Positions 53,090-60,983 of a stretch of 64,000 nt of DNA are shown here, piece after piece. The notes under the pieces are model-generated. The model did no database searches. It was given only the letters and a program-made list of their open reading frames with translations, and had not been told where the DNA came from. The position numbers and the translations under genes were made by a program. Origin of the DNA: Dermabacter vaginalis (GTDB taxonomy: Bacteria > Actinomycetota > Actinomycetes > Actinomycetales > Dermabacteraceae); contig NZ_CP012117.1 in the NCBI RefSeq assembly GCF_001678905.1, forward strand, positions 806,001 to 870,000, read 5' to 3'. How positions within the stretch are numbered: position 1 is the first letter of the stretch; each line of letters starts with the position of its first letter.

Positions 53090-53112
53090 ACGAAGAGCGC
53101 ATGAACGCTCTC

Positions 53113-54177
53113 CTAATAAAAGTTGAGGGTGTCGACAACATTCGTGAGAGGTGTGCCGTCGAGGAGTGCCGTCGCGTTGCGTGCCACGATCGCCGCGATG
53201 CGCATGCCCTCCTGCGAGCTCAGGGCTGCCGAGTGCGGGCTGAGGAGAACTTTCTCGTGATCCCACAGCGGACTATCGCTGGGCAGGGGCTCGTGTTCCA
53301 CCACGTCGAGTGCGGCGAAGTTGACAGTGCCGTCGTTGAGAGCGTCAAGTAGCGCCGCTTCGTCGATCACGCTTCCGCGACCCACGTTTGCGAGAAGCAT
53401 GCCCTTCTTCATCGAAGAAAACGCCTGCCGATCGAGCATGTGCCGTGTTTCGTCCGTACCGGGAAGCGTGACCACGATTGCGTCGACTTTCGACAGTGCG
53501 TCGTGAAGGTCGGCGAGCGGCACGATGCGGTCCACATTCTCGACAGTGCGGCCTGAGCGCGAGGTTCCCCAGACCCCGGTGCCGAAAGCCTTGAGCCTCG
53601 CGGCAACAGCCTTGCCGATACCGCCTAGACCGAGCACGAGCACCGTCATTTCATCGAGGTGCCGCGGATGCACGCGAATGATCGGCCACTCGTGTGCCAA
53701 CTGGTCGCGCTCGAGACCGCGCAGATTCTTCGCGCCCGCGAGAAGCCCAAAGATCGCGAACTCTGCAAGAGTGCTGCCGTGCACGCCAGCCGAGGTCGTG
53801 AAGGTCACGCGCGTGAGCTCCTCCTCGCTGAGGTTCGCGGCTTTCACCTGGGCGCCCCCGCCCGCAGCCATCGTATGGACCCAGCGAAGCTTCGGATTGC
53901 TCCGCACGAGTGCGGCGAGTTTTTGCGGGTCATCATCGGGAAGTCCCACAACGGCATCGGCACTCTCGAGGATTTCGCGGTAGCGGCGCTCGTCACCTTC
54001 GGATCGTGTGAAATGAGGATCGCCCACCCAATCGGAGTTATAGCGGCGCGGCCGCGCGAGAGAGCCCGTGGGAACGACATTCACGCGGGGCTCGCGCTCG
54101 CGGATCAAGGAGCACTCTTTTTCGGGAAGGTCAACGACGATCGCAAGGGTGAGATTGTGGGTGCTCGAAGCAGGCAT
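53113..54177 (-). CDS. D-2-hydroxyacid dehydrogenase
   Basis: NAD(P)-dependent dehydrogenase of 354 aa. Rossmann motif VLGLGGIGKAVAARL; catalytic Arg in LLANVGRGSVID, Glu in DVVEHEPLP and His in LLSPHSAALS. Members reduce hydroxypyruvate, glyoxylate or 2-ketogluconate. Divergent position from gluconokinase favours a sugar-acid keto substrate, but this is inference. GAAAGGAAC lies before the ATG. Confidence 0.87.
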   Translation of the reverse strand: MPASSTHNLTLAIVVDLPEKECSLIREREPRVNVVPTGSLARPRRYNSDWVGDPHFTRSEGDERRYREILESADAVVGLPDDDPQKLAALVRSNPKLRWVHTMAAGGGAQVKAANLSEEELTRVTFTTSAGVHGSTLAEFAIFGLLAGAKNLRGLERDQLAHEWPIIRVHPRHLDEMTVLVLGLGGIGKAVAARLKAFGTGVWGTSRSGRTVENVDRIVPLADLHDALSKVDAIVVTLPGTDETRHMLDRQAFSSMKKGMLLANVGRGSVIDEAALLDALNDGTVNFAALDVVEHEPLPSDSPLWDHEKVLLSPHSAALSSQEGMRIAAIVARNATALLDGTPLTNVVDTLNFY

Positions 54178-54198
54178 GGCGTTCCTTTCGTTCTCTTA

Positions 54199-54235
54199 AT
54201 CCTAGAGGTGCGCATCCTGATGGATCCTCTAGAGT
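54199..54235. promoter_or_regulatory. Divergent promoter/operator, dehydrogenase and gluconokinase
   Basis: Minus-strand -10 TAGGAT (54199-54204) and plus-strand -10 TAGAGT (54230-54235) are both overlapped by an inverted repeat CTAGAGG (54202-54208) ... CCTCTAG (54226-54232), with inner ATCC-TGAT-GGAT (54214-54225). One regulator could control both genes. Confidence 0.6.
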
Positions 54236-54278
54236 GGAAGGCAGATTTTTGCCGCCCACAGCCAAAAGGAGACGCGTC

Positions 54279-54797
54279 GTGAGCCAAACCCCGCTCATCA
54301 TCATGGGCGTGCAGGGCACGGGGAAGTCCACCGTCGGAAGAGCCCTCGCCGAACGGTTGGGCCTTGCGTTCATTGACGGGGACGACCTGCACCCGGCCGC
54401 GAACAAAGAGAAGATGGCCTCCGGCACGCCGCTCACCGACGACGACCGTGCCCCGTGGCTTGACGCTATTGGCCGCACGATCGCGACCGAGCGAGCGAAG
54501 GGGGTGACGTGCGCGATCGTGTGCTCGGCCCTGAAACGCTGCTACCGCGATCAGCTCCGCTCCTACGCACCCGATCTCACGTTCGTCCACCTTGCGGGAA
54601 GCCAGGACCTTATCGCGAGTCGTATCGCCCACCGTCACCATGAGTACATGCCCGCCTCGCTACTCGATTCCCAGTTCGCGACCCTCGAACAGCTTGGCGA
54701 TGACGAAGCCGGGATTATTGCGAGCATCGAGCCGCCCGCGAGAGACGTTGTGGAGAACATCGTCGCCGGCCTTAGCGCTGGTTCGCGCACCTGCTGA
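54279..54797 (+). CDS. gntK: Gluconokinase
   Basis: P-loop kinase of 172 aa phosphorylating gluconate to 6-phosphogluconate, which enters the pentose phosphate pathway. Walker A GVQGTGKST at the N-terminus, GDDLHPAANKEKMASG and LTDDDRAPWLDAIG are diagnostic for GntK. GTG 54279 has AAAAGGAG upstream; the longer frame starting at 54234 would begin at the promoter. Confidence 0.92.
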   Translation: MSQTPLIIMGVQGTGKSTVGRALAERLGLAFIDGDDLHPAANKEKMASGTPLTDDDRAPWLDAIGRTIATERAKGVTCAIVCSALKRCYRDQLRSYAPDLTFVHLAGSQDLIASRIAHRHHEYMPASLLDSQFATLEQLGDDEAGIIASIEPPARDVVENIVAGLSAGSRTC

Positions 54798-54830
54798 TGT
54801 GGCGGCAAGGCCACGTGCAGGGTCGAGGGC

Positions 54831-54836
54831 TAAAGT
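54831..54836 (+). promoter_or_regulatory. -10 hexamer of the 54843 gene
   Basis: TAAAGT ends 6 nt before ATG 54843. Confidence 0.55.
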
Positions 54837-54842
54837 GGACGC

Positions 54843-55163
54843 ATGATCTTTATCAACGTGAAATACCAGGTCAAGCCCGAAGAAACCGCCACTTTCCTCG
54901 AGAAACTCACCGATTACACGAACGCCTGCCGCGCGGAGGAGGGCTGCCTCTTCTTCGAGTGGTACCGCAGCGCGGAGCGCGAGAACGAGTTCCTTCTCGT
55001 GGAGATGTACCGTGACAGCGAAGCTGGCGAGAAGCACGTCAACTACCCGCACTTCCAGGCCGGCCTCGACACCATGCGCCCGCTCGTTGCTGAAACCCCC
55101 GAGATTATCTCGAAGGAGATTGAAGGTGAAGGCTGGGGCCCCATGGGAGAACTCGCGGACTAA
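54843..55163 (+). CDS. Antibiotic-biosynthesis-monooxygenase-fold protein
   Basis: Ferredoxin-like dimeric alpha-beta barrel protein of 106 aa (ABM family, YgiN/quinol monooxygenase-like). Landmarks are EGCLFFEWYRSAEREN, LVEMYRDSEAGEKHVNYPHF and the His residues in HVNYPHFQ. Exact reaction unknown; family members act on quinols, haem or polyketides. It stands alone, with its own leaderless promoter. Confidence 0.8.
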   Translation: MIFINVKYQVKPEETATFLEKLTDYTNACRAEEGCLFFEWYRSAERENEFLLVEMYRDSEAGEKHVNYPHFQAGLDTMRPLVAETPEIISKEIEGEGWGPMGELAD

Positions 55164-55224
55164 GTCCCGTTCGGTGCTCCCCGTTACCTGAACGTGACGT
55201 AGGTGCCTTCGCGCGTGGTACCGT

Positions 55225-55255
55225 GACTCGTTTCCTTATATCACCGAGACGAGTC
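55225..55255 (+). promoter_or_regulatory. Hairpin directly before the gltS ribosome site
   Basis: GACTCGT (55225-55231) and ACGAGTC (55249-55255) with a 17-nt loop end just before AAAGG (55256-55260). TACCGT (55219-55224) would serve as -10. The fold could reduce or tune translation of gltS. Confidence 0.4.
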
Positions 55256-55269
55256 AAAGGATGTGAACC

Positions 55270-56643
55270 ATGAGCGCGTGGGATGTCTTTACCGACCTCG
55301 GCTGGATGGGCCTCTTGATCCTCATCGGCGTGCTTCTGCGCGCCTGGGTCAAGCCCATCCAGTCTCTCTTTTTGCCCGCCGGCCTGATCGCCGGCCTCCT
55401 CGGCCTGATTCTGGGCCCCAATGTCCTGAGCATCATTCCGTTCAGCAGTTCCGTTCCGATCTACTCGTCGATCCTCATTGCGGTCGTGTTTGCCGCATTG
55501 CCGTTCACGTCAAAGATCGCGGGGCTCGGCAACGTATTCCGCGCCGTGCGCACCATGTGGTCCGTCTCCCAGGCGATCTCGGTGTTGCAGTGGGGCTTCG
55601 GTCTCCTTTTCGCGCTCGGGATCTTGAGCTTCTTTTTCACCGATCTGCCTGACGGCTTTGGTCTTCTCCTGGCTGCCGGCTTCATGGGCGGGCACGGTAC
55701 CGCAGCTGCTATCGCCGACGGTTTCGGGGACACATGGCCAGAGGCGCTTTCCCTTGGCATGACCTCCGCCACCATCGGCATCGTTCTCTCAGTTGTGGGC
55801 GGTATCGCGATCATCAAAGTCGAATCGATGCGCGGCAACACCGCCTACCTCAAGGACTTCAAGTCGCTTCCGAAAGACTTGCGTACCGGCATCATCGCCG
55901 AAGAGAATCGCGAATCGATCGGTGTTTCTCCCGTATCCTCGACGAGCCTGGACCCGATCACCTATCACCTGGGCCTGCTCTTCATGATTGCGGCCTTCGC
56001 CTACATGTTCACGTCGTGGGCGAATAGTCAGGTCGAGTGGCTCTCCGTGCCCACGTTCAGTGTGTCCTTCCTGCTCGGCTACGTTGTGCTCTTCGTGCTC
56101 AAGGCCTTCAAGGCTGAGAACGCGTTTGAAGGGAAGATCTTTGAGCGTGGCAGCGGCATGTCAACCGACCTCCTCGTGGCCTTCGGCGTGGCGTCGATCG
56201 ACCCGAAGGTCGTGGCCTCCTACTGGCAGCCGCTTCTGATTCTTATCCTCGCGGGCACCATTTTCGTGCTTGCCTACTACGTGTTCGTCTCCAAGAAACT
56301 CTTTGCCGATCACAAGGTTGAGCAGGGCATCTTCACGTGGGGCTGGAACACCGGTACCGCGGGCATGGGCATGGCGCTTTTGCGCATCGTTGATCCCGAA
56401 ATGAAGTCGAAGACCCTCGACTACTACGGCATCGCCTATATCCCGATCGGTTTCGTCGACATCCTCACGATCGCGACGCTCCCGGCGCTCGTCATGGCAG
56501 GCGCTTCGTGGTGGGTCGCGCTCGCGCTCACGCTCGCGGGAGCGATCATCGTTGCTCTCGCGTTTCGCCACCGCGAACCGGATCCCACGACCGGCGTGAT
56601 CCAGAGCGTCGGCGTGCATGGAACGTTCGACCACAGGGCCTGA
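55270..56643 (+). CDS. gltS: Sodium/glutamate symporter GltS (ESS family)
   Basis: Inner-membrane transporter of 457 aa with about ten to twelve transmembrane segments in two inverted repeats. Each has a glycine-rich re-entrant-like loop: GGHGTAAAIADGFG (first) and GWNTGTAGMGMALLRIVDPE (second). This matches GltS, which couples glutamate uptake to Na+. The hydrophilic loop between the halves (YLKDFKSLPKDLRTGIIAEE) is typical. Good AAAGG site before ATG 55270. Confidence 0.9.
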   Translation: MSAWDVFTDLGWMGLLILIGVLLRAWVKPIQSLFLPAGLIAGLLGLILGPNVLSIIPFSSSVPIYSSILIAVVFAALPFTSKIAGLGNVFRAVRTMWSVSQAISVLQWGFGLLFALGILSFFFTDLPDGFGLLLAAGFMGGHGTAAAIADGFGDTWPEALSLGMTSATIGIVLSVVGGIAIIKVESMRGNTAYLKDFKSLPKDLRTGIIAEENRESIGVSPVSSTSLDPITYHLGLLFMIAAFAYMFTSWANSQVEWLSVPTFSVSFLLGYVVLFVLKAFKAENAFEGKIFERGSGMSTDLLVAFGVASIDPKVVASYWQPLLILILAGTIFVLAYYVFVSKKLFADHKVEQGIFTWGWNTGTAGMGMALLRIVDPEMKSKTLDYYGIAYIPIGFVDILTIATLPALVMAGASWWVALALTLAGAIIVALAFRHREPDPTTGVIQSVGVHGTFDHRA

Positions 56644-56658
56644 GCACAGCCGAGCGTC

Positions 56659-57138
56659 GTGCCGTTTCTCGACATTCCCGTACCCGTCAGGTGGAGTGAC
56701 CTCGACGGGTACGGGCACGTGAACAACACCGCGTATCTGCGGCTGCTCGAGGAGGCCCGCACGAGGGCCTTTTGGCAGCCGTCGGACACCGAGCTCGCGA
56801 ATGGTGCCCCCGCCTACCCGACCGCGCTCGCGGAGCTGTCCCCGGGCGGTGCCTTCCACACGCTCGTGGCCGCCCACACGATCGAGTACGCGCGCCAGCT
56901 CGGTTACCGCCGAGACGGGGTCATCGTGCGCACGTGGGTCTCGAAGCTTGGGGGAGCGTCGCTCGACCTCGACTACGAAATACTCACGGCCGACGAGCTG
57001 GAGCGACCCTACGCGATTGCGCGCACGACGATCGTGATTGTCGAGGCCGAAACCGCGAGAGCCGTGCGCATGCCGGAACGGCTACGCACGGCTCTCGAGA
57101 GAGTCACAGGCGCGCCGCTGACATTCCGGCGCGCGTAG
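56659..57138 (+). CDS. Hotdog-fold thioesterase
   Basis: Single-hotdog protein of 159 aa. VRWSDLDGYGHVNNTAYLRL is the 4HBT-type active site with Asp and the GHVNN turn. Substrates are acyl-CoA or acyl-ACP; specificity unknown. GTG start 15 bp after gltS, so the two are probably co-transcribed. It converges with the mscS gene. Confidence 0.85.
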   Translation: MPFLDIPVPVRWSDLDGYGHVNNTAYLRLLEEARTRAFWQPSDTELANGAPAYPTALAELSPGGAFHTLVAAHTIEYARQLGYRRDGVIVRTWVSKLGGASLDLDYEILTADELERPYAIARTTIVIVEAETARAVRMPERLRTALERVTGAPLTFRRA

Positions 57139-57147
57139 CGAGTTCTT

Positions 57148-58074
57148 CTACGCCGACTCCTGGAAACGGGGAAGCGCAAACTCGACGCCCCGCTTATCGA
57201 ACTCGACGCGAAGGCGCTTGCGGATCTCGCGCTCCACCTCCCACTGTTTGCCGGGGATGGTGTCGGCAGTAATTCGGCGCTGATAGCGAGCACCGTCCAC
57301 CGAAAGAATTCCAGTAGCCTCGGGCGCGCCGACAATGAGCTTTGACCACTTGTGGTCGGCCTTGAGCGCATCGAACACGGCGTGGATCGCCTCAGTCACC
57401 GCAGCATCATCGGCGCCGCTCGCGATATCGAGCATGACAAACGCGGTTCCGAGGCCGCGCGAGTAGTTGCCGAGCGAAATAATTTCACCGTTGCGCACCG
57501 TCCACAGGACGCCGTTGAGGCCACGCACCTGGGTGACGCGCAAATTTACGTTTTCGACGGTTCCCTCTGCGAACTGAAGATCGACGTAATCGCCAACGGC
57601 CACCAGATCCTCGAACAGCATGATCACGCCCGCAAGGACGTCCTTAATAAGCGTTTGAGCGCCGATACCGGCGGCCAGGCCCGCGACACCAAGCGAGGCG
57701 ATGATCGGCGCGATGTTGACGCCCACTTGAGAGAGGATCATGACGAACGCGATCGACCAAATCACGACGCTCGCCACGTTCTTTGAGGCCGTCGAGAGCG
57801 TGTCTGCACGCTGCTTACGGCGCTCCTCGTGGGCGGCCGCAAGGCCGGCATCGGGGTGCTTCTTCACGACGACGTTCGTCATGCGAGAAATACGCGAACC
57901 CGATTGGTACATCGTCTGAAAAATGCGATTGACCAGTATGCCCACCACGAAGCGCACGAGTAGGGCGACCAGAATGATCACGAGGATCGTGACGCCATTG
58001 GAGAGCAGCCACTGACCTATCCGGTCCACGAGCGAGAAAGCCTCTTGGGTCGTGGTATCTGCCAAAAAATTCAT
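57148..58074 (-). CDS. MscS-type mechanosensitive channel
   Basis: Small-conductance channel protein of 308 aa. The N-terminus has one or two hydrophobic segments, then the pore helix region ASLGVAGLAAGIGAQTLIKDVLAG and the beta domain starting VGDYVDLQFAEGTVENVNLR, characteristic of MscS. It releases osmolytes on osmotic downshock. Start 58074 is supported by a minus-strand TACGGT 6 nt upstream; the longer frame from 58110 is not. Confidence 0.88.
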   Translation of the reverse strand: MNFLADTTTQEAFSLVDRIGQWLLSNGVTILVIILVALLVRFVVGILVNRIFQTMYQSGSRISRMTNVVVKKHPDAGLAAAHEERRKQRADTLSTASKNVASVVIWSIAFVMILSQVGVNIAPIIASLGVAGLAAGIGAQTLIKDVLAGVIMLFEDLVAVGDYVDLQFAEGTVENVNLRVTQVRGLNGVLWTVRNGEIISLGNYSRGLGTAFVMLDIASGADDAAVTEAIHAVFDALKADHKWSKLIVGAPEATGILSVDGARYQRRITADTIPGKQWEVEREIRKRLRVEFDKRGVEFALPRFQESA

Positions 58075-58080
58075 GCCCCT

Positions 58081-58086
58081 ACCGTA
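58081..58086 (-). promoter_or_regulatory. -10 hexamer of leaderless mscS promoter
   Basis: On the minus strand TACGGT ends 6 nt before ATG 58074. Confidence 0.6.
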
Positions 58087-58111
58087 GGAGGGAAACCTTG
58101 AAACGGGCATG

Positions 58112-58142
58112 AAAAGGCGGCCCCACCGATGGTGAGGCCGCC
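58112..58142 (-). terminator. Intrinsic terminator after pepN
   Basis: Arms 58116-58127 and 58131-58142 pair over 12 bp with one mismatch around a 3-nt loop. On the minus strand the stem is followed by TTTTC, so it ends the pepN transcript before the mscS promoter. Confidence 0.8.
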
Positions 58143-58190
58143 CACGGTTTCCGACGGTGGCCGCGCCCTTAGCGCAGCCTCCTCAGCGGT

Positions 58191-60746
58191 TTACTTGTCG
58201 GCGTTTTGCACGCGCACCGCACGCGCGACGGAGTCGCGGCCCTCGAGGACGGGGCGGCGCATGCCGTAGATCGCGTCCTCGTGCGAGGCGAGCCACTCAT
58301 CAGCTTTCGCGACGATTTCTTCACTCGGGTACTGACCCGGGAAGTAGCCCTGGATGAGGCGGTTCGCGATTTCGCTCGAACGCGAAGCCCATGCCTTTTC
58401 GATCATCTCGAAGTACGGCTCGATGTACGGTGCACGAAGCTCCTCGCTTGCGCGGTTGAAGCCGACGATCGCCGAGGTGAGGTGCTCGTTCGCGAGCGTG
58501 TCTTCCTCGACGGTCTTCTTCCACGCCGCGGCCTTGGCCTCGGCGGTCGGGATCGCCGCCTTTGCCGTGAGGGCACTCTTGCGGCCGTTTTGCGTGTCGT
58601 CGCTCTTGAGGACCTCGTCGATGCCGGCCTCGTCAATTCCGCCGAGTGCCGCAAGGGCGATCGTGATTTGCCACGTGAGGTCGGTGTCGATCTCGCGGTC
58701 CTTGAGGGTGACCGAGCCGTCGAACAGGCCCTTCACGGTGTCGAGGTCGCCCTCGCCAGCGAACTGGAGGTACGACTCGAGGAACTGAAGCTGCTGATCA
58801 CTGCCGCCGTCGGCCCCTTGCGTGAGCTCCCACAGCGCCGAGGCAACCTTCTTTTCGCGTTCCGCGCGCTCGGCCGGGGCTGCGTAGCGCGTGCCCACGA
58901 GGTCCAGACGCCCGAGGAGCGTGCGCAAAACCGAGGAGTCCTTTTCGCGGTCGATGTTCTTCAGGAGAAGATCGAGGTAGCGGCGGCTCGGAAGCTCGGC
59001 GTCTCGCGTCATGTCCCACGTCGCGCTCCACACGAGGGTGCGAGCGAGCTCATCATCGATATCGCGCAGGTGCTCGAGGGCGAACGCGAGCGAGTCGTCG
59101 TCGAGGCGCACCTTGGCGTAGGTGAGGTCCTCGTCGTTGATGAGCCACAGGTCGGCCTTCTTGCCCGCGAGTTCGGCGATCTCGGTGCGCTCACCGTCGA
59201 TGTCGGTCTCGACGCTCACGGTGCGGGTCACGACGCCGCCTTCGAGGCTGTAGCCACCGATCTTGAGGCGGTGCGGGCGGATCGTGGGGTGTTCACCGGC
59301 GGCCGACTGAAGGACCGCGAACGATGCCACGGTGCCGTCGTCATTGCGCTCAATTTCGGGGCGGAGCGTGTTGACGCCGGTCGTTTCGAGCCACAGCTTG
59401 CTCCACGAGCGAAGGTCGCGACCGCTCGTGGCCTCGAGCTCGTCGAGCAGATCATTGAGGGTCGTGTTCTGCCACTCGTATTTCTTGAAGTACGCGCGAA
59501 GGCCCTTAAAGAACGACTCCTCACCGACATATGCGACGAGCTGGCGCAAAACCGAGGCGCCCTTCGCGTAAGTGATGCCGTCGAAGTTCGTCTCCACCGC
59601 GTCGAAGTCCACCATGTCGGCCACGATCGGGTGCGTGGACGGCAGCTGGTCCTGGCTGTAGGCCCACGCTTTCTCGGAACCCGCGAAGGTCGTCCACGCG
59701 TTCGTCCAACGGGTTGCACGTGCCGAGGAGAGGGTCGAGGCGAACTCAGCGAAGGACTCGTTGAGCCACAGGTCATCCCACCACTTCATGGTCACGAGGT
59801 CGCCGAACCACATGTGGGCGAGCTCGTGGAGAATAGTGAGGTCGCGTCGTTCGCGAATCGCGTCGGAGACGGCGCTGCGGAAAACGTAGCGCTCAACGAA
59901 GGTCACCGCACCCGGGTGCTCCATTGCGCCCATGTTGTATTCGGGCACGAAGATTTGGTCGTAGGTCGGGAACGGGTAGTCGTAATCGAAAAGGTTTTCG
60001 TAGAACTCGAAGCCCTGCTGCGCGACTGAGACGATGTATTCGCCGTCGAGATATTCGGCGAGCGACGCACGTGCGTACACGCCCGCGGGGATCTCGCGGC
60101 CGTTGCGGGACTTGATCGTGCCGTCGTAGCCTTCGTACTTACCGGCGATGAGCGCCGTGAGATAGGTCGAGATCTTCGGTGTTTTCTCGAAGCTCCACGT
60201 GGCGATCGGCTGGCCGTCGGAATCCTCTCCGGCCGGGACTGGCTCGGGGCTCGGGGCAATCGAGATGACGCGCCAGTGGGCCGGGGCCGTGATCGTGAAG
60301 GCGAACGTGGCCTTGAGATCGGGTTGCTCGAAGTTCGCGTACATGCGGCGTGCGTCGGAGACCTCGAACTGGGTGTAGAGGTACACCTCGTTGTCGACGG
60401 GGTCGACCATGCGGTGCAGTCCTTCGCCCGTGTTCATGTAGGCGCCGTTCGCGCGGATGGTGATGATGTTTTCGCCGACCTTGAGGGCCGGCAGTTGGAC
60501 GCGAGCGCCGTCGAAGCGCTCCGCGGGGTTATCGAGAGTTTCGCCGTTGAGAGCGATCTCGAGGACCTCCGGGGCGATGAGATCCACGAAGGTTTCGCGA
60601 GCCTCGGTCGAGTTCACGTGAATCGTGGATTCGGTGAGGAAGGTCTTGGGGCCTTGCGTGAGGTCGAGGTGCACGTCGTAGTGCGTGGTCTCGAGGAACG
60701 AGGAACGTTCCTGCGCTTCGGCGCGCGTGAGATTTTCGGAGGTCAT
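58191..60746 (-). CDS. pepN: Aminopeptidase N (M1 family)
   Basis: Zinc aminopeptidase of 851 aa with a cytosolic appearance (no signal). The zinc site is HELAHMWFGD (307-316) and WLNESFAEFAS. The exopeptidase motif GAMEN of the family reads GAMEHPG (273-279), so Asn is replaced by His. The C-terminal ERAP1-like helical domain is complete. AAGGAG precedes ATG 60746. It is divergent from the formate dehydrogenase gene. Confidence 0.93.
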   Translation of the reverse strand: MTSENLTRAEAQERSSFLETTHYDVHLDLTQGPKTFLTESTIHVNSTEARETFVDLIAPEVLEIALNGETLDNPAERFDGARVQLPALKVGENIITIRANGAYMNTGEGLHRMVDPVDNEVYLYTQFEVSDARRMYANFEQPDLKATFAFTITAPAHWRVISIAPSPEPVPAGEDSDGQPIATWSFEKTPKISTYLTALIAGKYEGYDGTIKSRNGREIPAGVYARASLAEYLDGEYIVSVAQQGFEFYENLFDYDYPFPTYDQIFVPEYNMGAMEHPGAVTFVERYVFRSAVSDAIRERRDLTILHELAHMWFGDLVTMKWWDDLWLNESFAEFASTLSSARATRWTNAWTTFAGSEKAWAYSQDQLPSTHPIVADMVDFDAVETNFDGITYAKGASVLRQLVAYVGEESFFKGLRAYFKKYEWQNTTLNDLLDELEATSGRDLRSWSKLWLETTGVNTLRPEIERNDDGTVASFAVLQSAAGEHPTIRPHRLKIGGYSLEGGVVTRTVSVETDIDGERTEIAELAGKKADLWLINDEDLTYAKVRLDDDSLAFALEHLRDIDDELARTLVWSATWDMTRDAELPSRRYLDLLLKNIDREKDSSVLRTLLGRLDLVGTRYAAPAERAEREKKVASALWELTQGADGGSDQQLQFLESYLQFAGEGDLDTVKGLFDGSVTLKDREIDTDLTWQITIALAALGGIDEAGIDEVLKSDDTQNGRKSALTAKAAIPTAEAKAAAWKKTVEEDTLANEHLTSAIVGFNRASEELRAPYIEPYFEMIEKAWASRSSEIANRLIQGYFPGQYPSEEIVAKADEWLASHEDAIYGMRRPVLEGRDSVARAVRVQNADK

Positions 60747-60942
60747 TCTCGAAGTCTCCTTGGGTTGAAGGTCCGCTTCGTGCGCGGGTCACCTCCATCT
60801 TCGCACTCGAGCGTGGGAGTGCACGGGGGAGTGGGGAGAGCTGAGGGGCGAGCGAGCCGGGCGTGTCCGGGCGGCCGGGTGGCTGCCGGGGTCCGACGCC
60901 TGCCGGTTTTTGCAACGATGAAGTTTCGAAAAGTGGGCTGTG

Positions 60943-60977
60943 ACCAGGGTTTCTTTTGCTGCGTGCCCTGGTAAGGT
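60943..60977 (+). promoter_or_regulatory. Promoter and operator of the formate dehydrogenase gene
   Basis: ACCAGGG (60943-60949) and CCCTGGT (60966-60972) form an inverted repeat with a 16-nt spacer. Its right arm touches the -10 hexamer TAAGGT (60972-60977), which ends 6 nt before ATG 60984. The repeat spans the expected -35 region, so a bound regulator would likely repress. The rest of the 237-bp gap up to pepN shows nothing else clear. Confidence 0.6.
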
Positions 60978-60983
60978 TGTGCC

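Noticed and set aside
58206-60029. 607-codon open frame on the plus strand
   Set aside because: Shadow of pepN; no recognisable domain and no ribosome site.
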